From Clostridiales bacterium UBA2658 (lineage in GTDB: Bacteria > Bacillota > Clostridia > Oscillospirales > Oscillospiraceae), in assembly GCA_002359425.1 (NCBI GenBank), contig DEMY01000043.1:84846-93075 (forward strand): a DNA stretch of 8,230 nt, written 5' to 3'. Positions 1 through 6,008 of this stretch are shown piece by piece. The translations under genes and the position numbers were made by a program. Position 1 is the stretch's first letter. Each line of letters begins with the position of its first letter. Under the pieces are notes generated by a model. That model was given only the letters and a program-made list of their open reading frames with translations. It was not told the DNA's origin and did not search any database.

Positions 1-687
1 GAAACGGGCGTCCCGGATCCGGACTGCTTTGCAAATCGCGCCGCTACGCATGCGGCCTACCGCGAAACGCTCAAGGCTGCGCCGGAGGGCCTGAAGGTCC
101 GTCTCGGCATCGAGCTTGGCGAGGGAAACCATGACCCCGCGCGCGCAAGCGCCATCGCTTCGTCGGCGGAGTTCGATTTTGTCCTTGGGTCCTTGCATAA
201 TGTGCGCGGGATGATGGACTTCTATGGACTTTCTTATGTAAGCAAAGATTTCTGCAAAGAGATGTTCGACCGCTATGTGGCGGAGCTTTGGGAGCTTTCA
301 AAGCTCAATTTCTATGACTCCATGGCCCACATCGGTTATCCGATGCGCTATTCGCGCCGGGCGGGCTTCGCGGACATGGCAATTGACATGCGCAGCTACG
401 GCAGCGAACTCACAGAAATTTTTAAAAACCTCATTCAAAATGGCCGCGGCATCGAGGTCAACACCGCTGGCTACCGCGACGAGTACATCGGCGGGCCGAT
501 TCCGTCGGCGGACGTTCTGCGCCGCTACCGTGAGCTTGGCGGCGAGCTTGTCACAATCGGCAGCGACGCGCACTGCGTCTCGCAGGCCGGTGCGGGACTC
601 AGGTCCGGCATGGAACTCTTGCAGCGGCTTGGGGTTTCACATGTGACGGTATTTGAAAACCGAAAACCGCAATTTATAAAGCTTTAA
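1..687 (+). CDS. hisJ: Histidinol-phosphatase, HisJ/PHP family (5' end missing)
   Basis: The reading frame is open from the first base and ends with TAA at 685-687, giving 228 residues of a protein that is usually about 270 long, so the N-terminal metal-binding motif lies outside the window. Visible PHP-domain motifs are GIELGE near residue 38, SLHNV with His66, AHIGYP with His110, GIEVNTAGYR near 152-161 and TIGSDAH with Asp189 and His191. These are the acidic and histidine metal ligands expected for the family. The C-terminus FENRKPQFIKL is typical of the HisJ/HisK family, which dephosphorylates L-histidinol phosphate in cytoplasmic histidine biosynthesis. No other his gene is visible here, so the pathway assignment rests on family alone; a related PHP phosphoesterase is the alternative. 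No terminator follows, and rpiB begins 60 nt downstream in the same direction. Confidence 0.85.
   Translation, partial: ETGVPDPDCFANRAATHAAYRETLKAAPEGLKVRLGIELGEGNHDPARASAIASSAEFDFVLGSLHNVRGMMDFYGLSYVSKDFCKEMFDRYVAELWELSKLNFYDSMAHIGYPMRYSRRAGFADMAIDMRSYGSELTEIFKNLIQNGRGIEVNTAGYRDEYIGGPIPSADVLRRYRELGGELVTIGSDAHCVSQAGAGLRSGMELLQRLGVSHVTVFENRKPQFIKL
653..680 (+). promoter_or_regulatory. Candidate sigma-A promoter for rpiB inside the end of hisJ
   Basis: TTGAAA (653-658) and TATAAA (675-680) are separated by 16 nt, each one mismatch from consensus. They lie in the last codons of the phosphatase gene, so transcription would start near its stop codon and read into rpiB and the small membrane protein. 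The AT-rich patch stands out from the GC-rich surroundings. Coding sequence constrains these bases, so a chance match is possible. Confidence 0.4.
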
Positions 688-712
688 CGGACACAATAGC
701 AAAAAAGAGAAA

Positions 713-727
713 GCCGCGGGACGCGGC
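713..727 (+). other. Small GC-rich stem-loop in the rpiB leader
   Basis: GCCGCG (713-718) pairs perfectly with CGCGGC (722-727) around a three-base loop. On the + strand no T-run follows, so it is not a terminator for hisJ; it lies about 20 nt before the rpiB start and could affect ribosome access or mRNA stability. On the - strand the stem would be followed by TTTCTCTTTTTTG, which resembles an intrinsic terminator, but no leftward gene is seen to feed it. Confidence 0.4.
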
Positions 728-747
728 GGAAAGTGAGAAAAGAGAAC

Positions 748-1188
748 ATGCTTGCAATTGGAAGCGATCACGGCGGCTTTGCCCTGAAACAGGAGATCAT
801 GAAGCATCTCGATGAAAAGGGCGTTGCCTATAAAGACTTTGGAACCTATTCGGAGGACAGCGTTGACTACCCGGTATACGGAGAAACGATCGGAAAGGCG
901 GTTGCATCCGGTGAATATGAGCGCGGCATCGTCATCTGCGGCACCGGTATCGGCATTTCAATCGCCGCGAACAAGGTCAAAGGCGTGCGTGCGGCTCTCT
1001 GCGGGGACTGCTACTCCGCCGAATATACCCGCCGCCACAACGATGCGAATGTTCTCGCCCTCGGCGGCAGAGTCACAGGCCCCGGCCTTGCCTGCAAGAT
1101 CGTCGATACCTTCCTCGGAAACGAATTCGAGGGCGGTCGTCACGAACGCCGTGTCGCGGAAATTTCCGACATCGAATCCCGCAACTAA
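748..1188 (+). CDS. rpiB: Ribose-5-phosphate isomerase B (RpiB/LacAB family)
   Basis: The 146-residue protein interconverts ribose 5-phosphate and ribulose 5-phosphate in the non-oxidative pentose phosphate pathway. The family is recognised from the start MLAIGSDHGG (Asp7, His8), the CGTGIG active-site loop with Cys64, HNDANVLALGGR with His97, and the C-terminal GGRHERRV. Cys64 and His97 correspond to the catalytic Cys66 and His99 of E. coli RpiB with a constant offset of two. ATG at 748 is chosen because it matches the usual family N-terminus; an in-frame GTG at 733 would add five atypical residues (MRKEN). The ribosome binding site is weak and purine-rich (AAAAGAGA). Length and motifs are normal. 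LacA/LacB galactose-6-phosphate isomerases are relatives, but there is no tagatose pathway context. The small membrane protein follows after 11 nt, probably in the same transcript. Confidence 0.93.
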   Translation: MLAIGSDHGGFALKQEIMKHLDEKGVAYKDFGTYSEDSVDYPVYGETIGKAVASGEYERGIVICGTGIGISIAANKVKGVRAALCGDCYSAEYTRRHNDANVLALGGRVTGPGLACKIVDTFLGNEFEGGRHERRVAEISDIESRN

Positions 1189-1199
1189 AGGAGCGCGCC

Positions 1200-1409
1200 A
1201 TGGCCATCAAGGCGAAGGACGTTTATCAGGGCAGAAAGAAACGCGGCAGCCGCGCGAGGAAGTTCATTTTGATCGCCGTCATTGTGCTTGCCGCTGTTAT
1301 CGGACTTTTCTACGGCCTGCGGGCCTGTTGCGTCTATGACAAGGACGGCAACGCGACCATCGTTCTCCCGTTTTCGGACGGCGCGGACGTCTCGGGAAAT
1401 GGAAAATAG
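1200..1409 (+). CDS. Small single-pass membrane protein, function unknown
   Basis: A 69-residue protein with a strong ribosome binding site, AAAGGAG at 1187-1193, which overlaps the rpiB stop codon; this supports translation and coupling to rpiB. Residues 1-21 are very basic (GRKKRGSRARK), residues 22-40 form a hydrophobic helix, and the remainder is a short polar tail with a Cys-Cys pair (43-44) and YDKDGNATIVLPF. By the positive-inside rule the N-terminus should be cytoplasmic and the tail external. From memory, the arrangement of a basic start, one helix and a 'YxxDGxxxxLPF' segment resembles the membrane anchor at the start of larger putative extracellular glycoside hydrolases in Oscillospirales. 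Here the gene ends directly after that part, and no coding continuation is seen in the next 50 bases. The family resemblance is inference; no function can be assigned. Confidence 0.75.
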   Translation: MAIKAKDVYQGRKKRGSRARKFILIAVIVLAAVIGLFYGLRACCVYDKDGNATIVLPFSDGADVSGNGK

Positions 1410-1439
1410 ACGCACTGCATGAAAATCCGAAAAAACCGC

Positions 1440-1468
1440 TTGCAAAAGCCCACTTTTTGTGCTACAAT
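1440..1468 (+). promoter_or_regulatory. rpmE promoter (sigma-A, extended -10)
   Basis: TTGCAA (1440-1445) and TACAAT (1463-1468) are 17 nt apart, and TGc directly precedes the -10 box as an extended -10 element. Transcription should start near 1475, leaving a leader of about 58 nt before rpmE. This is one of the best promoter matches in the window. Confidence 0.8.
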
Positions 1469-1475
1469 GCATTTT

Positions 1476-1493
1476 GCGTGTTGAACAGCACGC
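1476..1493 (+). promoter_or_regulatory. Stem-loop at the start of the rpmE leader
   Basis: GCGTGTT (1476-1482) pairs with AGCACGC (1487-1493), a 7-bp stem with one G-U pair and a GAAC tetraloop, at the predicted 5' end of the rpmE mRNA. L31 autoregulatory leaders are known in several phyla, including Firmicutes; whether this belongs to that class cannot be decided by eye. A simple 5' stabilising hairpin is the alternative. Confidence 0.45.
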
Positions 1494-1533
1494 TCCCATT
1501 CTGATTTCAAAACTCGAGAAAGAGGTGAACATA

Positions 1534-1731
1534 ATGAAGGAAGGTATCCATCCCAATTACCAGCAGACCACCCTTCGGTGCGCTTGCGGCGAAGTCATTG
1601 AAACAGGTTCCACGAAGAAGGACATAACGGTTGAGATTTGCTCGAAATGTCACCCCTTCTATACAGGAAAACAGAAGCTGGTTGACACCAGCGGCCGCGT
1701 TGAAAAGTTCAACAAGAAGTTCGGCCTGTAA
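1534..1731 (+). CDS. rpmE: 50S ribosomal protein L31, zinc-binding form
   Basis: The 65-residue protein is a component of the large ribosomal subunit that helps bridge it to the small subunit. It begins [10 protein letters not shown] and carries CACGE (Cys16, Cys18) and [10 protein letters not shown] (Cys36, Cys39), the four cysteines of the zinc-containing C+ type of L31, followed by the usual [15 protein letters not shown] tail. ATG at 1534 is chosen because AGAGGTG (1521-1527) lies about 6 nt upstream and the protein then aligns with family length; a longer in-frame start at 1459 would fall inside the promoter. Zinc-type L31 can serve as a zinc store and is replaced by the cysteine-free paralogue under zinc limitation in some bacteria; no Zur-like site was recognised here. 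It is a monocistronic unit with its own promoter and terminator. Confidence 0.96.
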   Translation: MKEGIHPNYQQTTLRCACGEVIETGSTKKDITVEICSKCHPFYTGKQKLVDTSGRVEKFNKKFGL

Positions 1732-1751
1732 TTTTTATTTCGCCAGTATTC

Positions 1752-1778
1752 GGCCCGTACCGCAAGGTGCGGGCCTTT
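1752..1778 (+). terminator. Intrinsic terminator of rpmE
   Basis: GGCCCGTACC (1752-1761) pairs with GGTGCGGGCC (1766-1775), ten pairs including one G-U, around a GCAA tetraloop. TTT and then an AT-rich tract follow. It begins 20 nt after the rpmE stop codon. The U-run is short, but the stem is strong. Confidence 0.8.
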
Positions 1779-1783
1779 GCTAT

Positions 1784-1822
1784 ATAAAAAACGCAGGGCG
1801 GGATGCGCTCATCCCGCCCTGC
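1784..1822 (-). terminator. Intrinsic terminator of the SLH-transglutaminase gene
   Basis: On the - strand a perfect 12-bp stem (1793-1804 with 1811-1822) and a six-base loop are followed by GTTTTTTATATA. It begins 12 nt after the stop codon of the leftward gene. With the rpmE terminator it forms a back-to-back pair that insulates the two converging transcription units. Confidence 0.9.
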
Positions 1823-1834
1823 TCAATCTTGCGG

Positions 1835-3301
1835 CTAGGCCGCCTGACTCATGTTGTCTATATCGAAGGTTCTTGTTTCACTGGCCTGATATTTGAGATA
1901 ATTATCGGTGACCCAGAACCATCCGTCGTCGCAGTAGCCGGCCCGATCGGGGATGGGGTCTGCCCAGGTGACGTCCACGTTGTAGTAGCTCCCGCCGCTG
2001 TAGATGCGCGACCATACGTGGCCGGTGCTGCCGGTATAGCCCGTCATGGCCTCCATCGGAACGCCCGCAATGTTGCATAGGTAGTTGTACATCGAGGTAT
2101 AGCCCTGACAGACCGCCGTTCCGCGCACGGCCGCATCATAGCCGTTGAAATAGGTGGACGAGGTGTCGTACTTCGTGTGCAGGGCGACATAGCGGTAGAG
2201 CACATAGGCGCGCTCCTTGACGCTCATGCTTGTTTTTAGCTGGCCCTGTGCGAAGAGCTGTGTGACGATCTTGTCGCAGGTCTGCTCGAAGGTCGATATT
2301 TGACTTTTGACCTGTGCGTCGGACAGATTCTTGCCGCCGGGACCAGCGTTTGAAAGTTGCAGGCGGATGGTGGGATTGTAGATGCGCTCGCCGCGCTGTG
2401 TACCGTATGGGACTGAGACACCCCAACCGTTGAGAAACGCCGCATACTCCATGTAGTCAAAGGCCGAATAATAGTAGGCTCCCTGAATATCGTTCATGAT
2501 ATTGCGGAGCTGCTGCTCTGTGTAATTTGAATTGAGCGTGAAATCCAACGTGAGCTGTTTGTTGACAAGCAGGTAGTCCCACGCCCGAATGTAGTCGTCA
2601 TAGCTTGAAAGGCTTGCCGGTTTTGAAACGACATAGTGGCTCTTGTCGAGCGTGTACGCCGTGGGTGCGGGGGTAACGGCGGGCCAGGAGGGCTTTGCCA
2701 CCTTCTGGGACAGGCGGTAGAGCATGATGCAGGTGTCGCAGCGCTTGACGTTTTCGCTGCCGCCGAAAGAATAGGTCCCGTCGCCGTTGTCGATGCCCTT
2801 GATGACGCCATAATCGTAGAGCGTGTTCGCGACTTTGGAGTCTGTGTCCGTAAAGGCGTTTGTCGTCGTCGCGCTCGTGTTCATCTTATAGGCGGCGGCG
2901 ATGTACGCGCAGATTTGCTCGCGGGTGGCGTAGGCTGTCGGCTGCGTGCCGGCGGGGACAATGCCGTTGTCGAGCGCCCACTGCCAGACATCCGCATACC
3001 ACGGACTTGTCTGGCCCGTGTAGCCGGAATAGGACACGCCTGCCATACCGCAGACGAGCTTTGCCGCCTCTGCGTTTGAAACAGGGTTCTGCGGCAGGAA
3101 GCGCCCGTCGCCTACGCCGTTTACGATGCCCTGCGAGGCCATCGAGGTGACCTCAGTGTAGTAGTAGCTGTCCGGCGAAACGTCCGAAAACGTGGTCGCC
3201 GCATCCGCCTTTGAAAACGGCAGAATGCCCGCCGTTAGGGTGAAGAAGAAAAGCAGGCAGAGTATTGCGCTGATTTTCCGGCCGGTCTTTTTTTTGTACA
3301 T
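1835..3301 (-). CDS. Secreted SLH-domain protein with transglutaminase-like domain
   Basis: A 488-residue exported protein. Residues 1-34 form a signal peptide: KKKTGRK, a hydrophobic core and a likely AxA cleavage site at KADA/AT. Three S-layer homology domains follow at about 38-88 (FSDVSPDSYYY, GDGRFLPQNPVSNAEAAKL), 101-140 and 150-197; such domains bind pyruvylated secondary wall polymers and hold proteins on the cell surface. A Pro-rich linker (203-213) leads to an unrecognised middle region and a C-terminal transglutaminase-like core with AVCQGY (Cys398), GHVW (His428) and VDVTWAD (Asp443), so the Cys-His-Asp triad is complete. Family members act as peptidases, amidases or cross-linking enzymes on wall or protein substrates; the substrate here is unknown. 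ATG at 3301 is chosen because AGGAGG lies 6 nt upstream and the signal peptide starts there; a longer in-frame start at 3382 would run through the promoter. Confidence 0.88.
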   Translation of the reverse strand: MYKKKTGRKISAILCLLFFFTLTAGILPFSKADAATTFSDVSPDSYYYTEVTSMASQGIVNGVGDGRFLPQNPVSNAEAAKLVCGMAGVSYSGYTGQTSPWYADVWQWALDNGIVPAGTQPTAYATREQICAYIAAAYKMNTSATTTNAFTDTDSKVANTLYDYGVIKGIDNGDGTYSFGGSENVKRCDTCIMLYRLSQKVAKPSWPAVTPAPTAYTLDKSHYVVSKPASLSSYDDYIRAWDYLLVNKQLTLDFTLNSNYTEQQLRNIMNDIQGAYYYSAFDYMEYAAFLNGWGVSVPYGTQRGERIYNPTIRLQLSNAGPGGKNLSDAQVKSQISTFEQTCDKIVTQLFAQGQLKTSMSVKERAYVLYRYVALHTKYDTSSTYFNGYDAAVRGTAVCQGYTSMYNYLCNIAGVPMEAMTGYTGSTGHVWSRIYSGGSYYNVDVTWADPIPDRAGYCDDGWFWVTDNYLKYQASETRTFDIDNMSQAA

Positions 3302-3353
3302 AGAACGCCTCCTGTCATAGCTATATGGGGGTGACTGCCCTCTCTCTGCCGGT

Positions 3354-3382
3354 ATCATACGGCAAATATTGCGGACAGGCAA
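3354..3382 (-). promoter_or_regulatory. Promoter of the SLH-transglutaminase gene
   Basis: Read on the - strand, TTGCCT (3377-3382) and TATGAT (3354-3359) are separated by exactly 17 nt, placing the start near 3347 and giving a leader of about 45 nt. A short palindrome, GTATCATAC (3352-3360), overlaps the -10 and might be an operator. The promoter lies just after the stop of the upstream dehydratase-like gene, so the SLH gene can be transcribed alone. Confidence 0.6.
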
Positions 3383-3396
3383 CGGTAATGTCTGCC

Positions 3397-4677
3397 TCAG
3401 CGCTTTCTTACAACGGTGTCCATATATTCAGCGAGGGCCTCTTTGACTTCTTTTTCGGAACGGTAGTTGGGGTCGGTGTTGTCCGTGTCGAGTACCAGCA
3501 TTGAAATGCCGCAGCGGGAGTGCACCGTTTCGTCCAACATCCGCGTTGTCGCCCACTCGTGACGGCAGCCAGAGCTGCCCATAAAGATTGAAACGTCCGC
3601 GCCGCGCGCCGTTATCATATCGCATACGTCGTCCACAAGCGTTTCGCCGGAAGCACCCGCGCCGTGCACCGTCGCGCCGTCAATCATGCGGTGGCAGAGA
3701 ACGCCGCGGCAGTCCGCCTCGTCCGAAAGATTTTGAAAAAGCGCGCGCTGCTTGAAGGAATAACCGTCTGCTACCGTGACGGCGTCGTATTCCGTTTCGA
3801 GCCAGTCCGTAAAGTCTACGCCTTGCCAGAGCATGTTATGCAGCAGGAGCACCCGGTGCTTTTCGCCGTTCGGACAGGGAGAATAGCCGGACAAGACGCG
3901 TTTTTCACAGAGCGCGCGCTCGTCCTCAAGCATCGCGCAGAGTTCCTCGGTCGGTCCCCATGCATTTATGAGTTCATTCCAGACGTTGAGGTGCGAGGAC
4001 ATCGGACTCGGACGCTTTTCCTGAAATGCGGAGATCTCGCGCAGGAGCTTTGCCGCGCGGTTTGAAAGCTCCATGCGGTAACGCAGCGCATCACGGTCAA
4101 GCTTTTTGCCCGTGAGCTGTTCCAGGAATTCAACAAAGGCAAGGCACTGCGCGTCGAGATAGGCGAGCGTGCGCGGACTTACGCGCTTCGGCACGTCAAA
4201 CTGGAATGCGGGTGCGCCAATGTGGGATGCGAGCGCCATATAGGCCATGCAGGCCGAGTCACAGGGAACCGGCACCGCGACGTAGGCGTCCGGCGCAAGC
4301 CCTATGTCGCCTGTGAGAATCGTGCCGATCTGGGTCTTGCTCATGCGGCAGACGTCTGCGTTCGCGCGCAGCTCCGTTTCGCGCATGAGCGCCGGAACAA
4401 GCGCCGCGTTTTCCGAAAGGCGCGGCGTCAGAAGGTCGAGGTACAGGGGCGCGCAGTCCATCGCGTAGAGGATTTCGACCGGCGCGGGGCCGCTTACATA
4501 GACAATCTTTTTTCCCTCTTCCCGCGCCTTTTTGAGCATTGCCCAGTAAGGTGCGTCGCTCGAAACGAGACGGCCCTTCTGCTTTTCCCGGGCTGCTTCG
4601 GAAAGTGTGGATACATAATTTAAATAGGTTTCTTCGCCGGAAAGAAGGCGTCCGGCATCGCTTTTCATGTCTGACAT
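3397..4677 (-). CDS. 2-hydroxyacyl-CoA dehydratase / benzoyl-CoA reductase D-component family protein
   Basis: A 426-residue protein of the HgdB/FldB/BcrB-C family. Members form two-subunit iron-sulfur enzymes that, after ATP-driven one-electron activation, dehydrate 2-hydroxyacyl-CoA or reduce aromatic acyl-CoA. Recognisable parts are VSGPAPVEILYAMDCAPLYL (62-81, compare the usual 'P.E.l.A....P'), VCRMSKTQIG (Cys110), PVPCDSACMAY (Cys139, Cys143), FDVPKR, and the C-terminal GSSGCRHEW (Cys371) with GISMLVLDTDNTD. Cys110, Cys139 and Cys371 are plausible cluster ligands. The start is supported by GGAGG six bases upstream (4684-4688). Family enzymes normally have a paired paralogous subunit and an HgdC-type activator ATPase next to them; neither is in this window. 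It may partner with distant subunits or do something else, so no substrate is assigned. Length is normal and no break is seen. Confidence 0.82.
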   Translation of the reverse strand: MSDMKSDAGRLLSGEETYLNYVSTLSEAAREKQKGRLVSSDAPYWAMLKKAREEGKKIVYVSGPAPVEILYAMDCAPLYLDLLTPRLSENAALVPALMRETELRANADVCRMSKTQIGTILTGDIGLAPDAYVAVPVPCDSACMAYMALASHIGAPAFQFDVPKRVSPRTLAYLDAQCLAFVEFLEQLTGKKLDRDALRYRMELSNRAAKLLREISAFQEKRPSPMSSHLNVWNELINAWGPTEELCAMLEDERALCEKRVLSGYSPCPNGEKHRVLLLHNMLWQGVDFTDWLETEYDAVTVADGYSFKQRALFQNLSDEADCRGVLCHRMIDGATVHGAGASGETLVDDVCDMITARGADVSIFMGSSGCRHEWATTRMLDETVHSRCGISMLVLDTDNTDPNYRSEKEVKEALAEYMDTVVRKR

Positions 4678-4700
4678 TGAAAACCTCCCGTTACACAGAA

Positions 4701-4721
4701 AGCGACAGGTTTGCTGTCGCT
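4701..4721 (-). other. Stem-loop between cheB and the dehydratase-like gene
   Basis: AGCGACAG (4701-4708) and CTGTCGCT (4714-4721) form a perfect 8-bp stem with a five-base loop. On the - strand TTCTGTGT follows, a poor U-tract, so it could be a weak cheB terminator. If the TATAAT box at 4729-4734 is real, the stem instead lies at the very 5' end of the dehydratase mRNA and may protect it. Confidence 0.5.
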
Positions 4722-4728
4722 CTCTCAG

Positions 4729-4734
4729 ATTATA
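4729..4734 (-). promoter_or_regulatory. Candidate -10 box of the dehydratase-like gene
   Basis: On the - strand this is a perfect TATAAT, about 50 nt before the start codon, in an AT-rich stretch just after the cheB stop codon. No good -35 is found at 16-18 nt spacing (AAAATT at 17), and no extended -10 TG is present, so this is a tentative call. A regulated promoter needing an activator would look similar. Confidence 0.4.
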
Positions 4735-4748
4735 CTTCGTACATAAAA

Positions 4749-5792
4749 TTAAATTTTCGACTTTTTGTTATAATAGTAAATAAGCTCGTCCCCGATCTGG
4801 TCAAGCGGAAACTGCTTAGAGACGCCACCGAGCTTGTAGGCCTCCATCGGCATGCCGTAAACGACGCAGGTGTCCTTGTCCTGACCAATCGTGTAGGAGC
4901 CGAGAGAATGCATTTTTGTGAGTCCCTTTGCCCCGTCCGCGCCCATGCCGGTGAGGAGGACGCCGACCGCGCGGCGGCCCGCCGTCTGTGCGACGGAGTC
5001 AAACAAGACGTCAACCGAAGGGCAGTGGCCACTGACCTTTTCGCCATGCTGACAGCGAACGTAGTAGCCCTTTTCATCCTTTTTGAGGGTCATGTGGTAG
5101 TCCCCGGCGGCCAGAAGGATCTGACCTTGCTGGACACGGTCGTTGTCCGCCGCTTCCTTGGCGCTCATTTTGCAGATCTTGTTGAGACGCTGGGCGTACA
5201 TCGTTGTGAAGGTCGGCGGCATGTGCTGGACGATAACGATGCCGGGCATCGAGGCCGGCAGGTTTTTGACGACCTCCAAAATGGCCTCGGTTCCACCCGT
5301 GGAGGCGCCGATGGCGATTATGTCTTGCTTGTCCGGCGTGATGGTGGCGTTCCCCATGAGGTGAACGGAGAGCATCGAGGGGTTTACAAGAGTTGTGTTG
5401 CGCACTTTTGCGCCCGCGGCGACTTTTATTTTTTCCGCTAGCTCGTCAAAAAACGCGCCGACCGAACCGGCCGAGCCGTCCATCGGCTTTTTGACAAAAT
5501 CAACAGCGCCCGCGCTCATCGCGTCGATTGCATTCATCGGCAGCGAGCTTACGACGACGACCGCTACCGGGTGCTGCTTCATAAGCGTTTTCATGAATTC
5601 GATGCCGCTCATTTTCGGCATCTCGACGTCCAGCGTCACAACGTCCGGCTTAAGCTCAAGAATTTTGCGCAAAGCGTCGTCGGCATCCACTGCCGTTCCG
5701 ATTATTTTGATGTCCAGGTCCTTGCTCAGAGTGAGCTGGAGCTTTGTGCGGAAAAGAACAGAGTCATCCACGGCCAGAACACGAACGGGCAT
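4749..5792 (-). CDS. cheB: Chemotaxis response regulator protein-glutamate methylesterase CheB
   Basis: A 347-residue protein with the standard CheB layout. The N-terminal receiver domain (about 1-120) has the acidic pair Asp9-Asp10, phospho-acceptor Asp55 in TLDVEMP, Ser82-Ser83 and Lys102 of the KKP motif. A linker precedes the C-terminal methylesterase domain (about 155-345) with the catalytic triad Ser164 (GASTGG), His190 (VQHMP) and Asp286 (TGMGADG), at the same numbering as in Salmonella CheB. The enzyme removes methyl groups from, and deamidates, chemoreceptor glutamates/glutamines in the cytoplasm and is activated by CheA phosphorylation. The start is supported by GGAAGTGAT upstream. 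No cheA, cheR, cheW or receptor gene is adjacent, so the gene stands apart from any chemotaxis operon. It is transcribed divergently from hrcA. Confidence 0.96.
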   Translation of the reverse strand: MPVRVLAVDDSVLFRTKLQLTLSKDLDIKIIGTAVDADDALRKILELKPDVVTLDVEMPKMSGIEFMKTLMKQHPVAVVVVSSLPMNAIDAMSAGAVDFVKKPMDGSAGSVGAFFDELAEKIKVAAGAKVRNTTLVNPSMLSVHLMGNATITPDKQDIIAIGASTGGTEAILEVVKNLPASMPGIVIVQHMPPTFTTMYAQRLNKICKMSAKEAADNDRVQQGQILLAAGDYHMTLKKDEKGYYVRCQHGEKVSGHCPSVDVLFDSVAQTAGRRAVGVLLTGMGADGAKGLTKMHSLGSYTIGQDKDTCVVYGMPMEAYKLGGVSKQFPLDQIGDELIYYYNKKSKI

Positions 5793-5841
5793 AATATCAC
5801 TTCCGTACCAGTATTTTTTTCATATTTTTTGCATTGTAAAC

Positions 5842-5870
5842 ATTATCCCTTGTTTTTCGTTCAATTACAA
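5842..5870 (-). promoter_or_regulatory. cheB promoter (sigma-A type)
   Basis: On the - strand TTGTAA (5865-5870) and GATAAT (5842-5847) are 17 nt apart, in an AT-rich region. The start would lie near 5835, giving a leader of about 45 nt. This matches the housekeeping sigma factor rather than the flagellar one (TAAA-N15-GCCGATAA), which I did not find here. Confidence 0.6.
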
Positions 5871-5954
5871 GTCCTAATTCACATAATTTTGTTCGGTACC
5901 GTGGCGCGAAGGGCGGGAGTTATGAATAAAGTATCAATTCGTTTTCCAAACCTA

Positions 5955-5983
5955 TTGACAAGCGCGCGGGTTAGTGCTAAATT
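5955..5983 (+). promoter_or_regulatory. hrcA operon promoter (sigma-A, extended -10)
   Basis: A perfect TTGACA (5955-5960) is followed after 17 nt by TAAATT (5978-5983), with TGc directly before the -10. The expected start is near 5990, in the first CIRCE element, so HrcA bound there would block RNA polymerase. This is the classic class I heat-shock arrangement of Gram-positive bacteria: vegetative promoter plus repressor. Confidence 0.85.
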
Positions 5984-6008
5984 AGCACTCAGAGAGCGAG
6001 AGTGCCAA
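5982..6008 (+). promoter_or_regulatory. CIRCE operator 1 (HrcA binding site)
   Basis: TTAGCACTC (5982-5990), nine bases, then GAGTGCCAA (6000-6008). The consensus is TTAGCACTC-N9-GAGTGCTAA, so only one base differs, in the right arm. It overlaps the -10 box and the start site of the hrcA operon. Confidence 0.95.

Noticed and set aside
733..747. GTG at 733 as the rpiB start
   Set aside because: It would add MRKEN before the typical family start MLAIGSDHGG, with no better ribosome binding site.
1459..1533. Longer in-frame start for rpmE at 1459
   Set aside because: It lies inside the promoter (before the predicted transcript start) and adds 25 residues not found in L31.
3302..3382. 27-residue N-terminal extension of the SLH protein from ATG at 3382
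   Set aside because: The extension covers the -35/-10 promoter, and the internal ATG has AGGAGG at ideal spacing directly before a signal peptide.
3428..3625. Short open frames inside the dehydratase-like gene on the same and opposite strands
   Set aside because: They are out-of-frame shadows without ribosome binding sites or domains.
4539..5441. 300-residue open frame on the + strand opposite cheB and the dehydratase-like gene
   Set aside because: It is antisense to two well-supported genes, has no recognisable domain, and is explained by high GC content.
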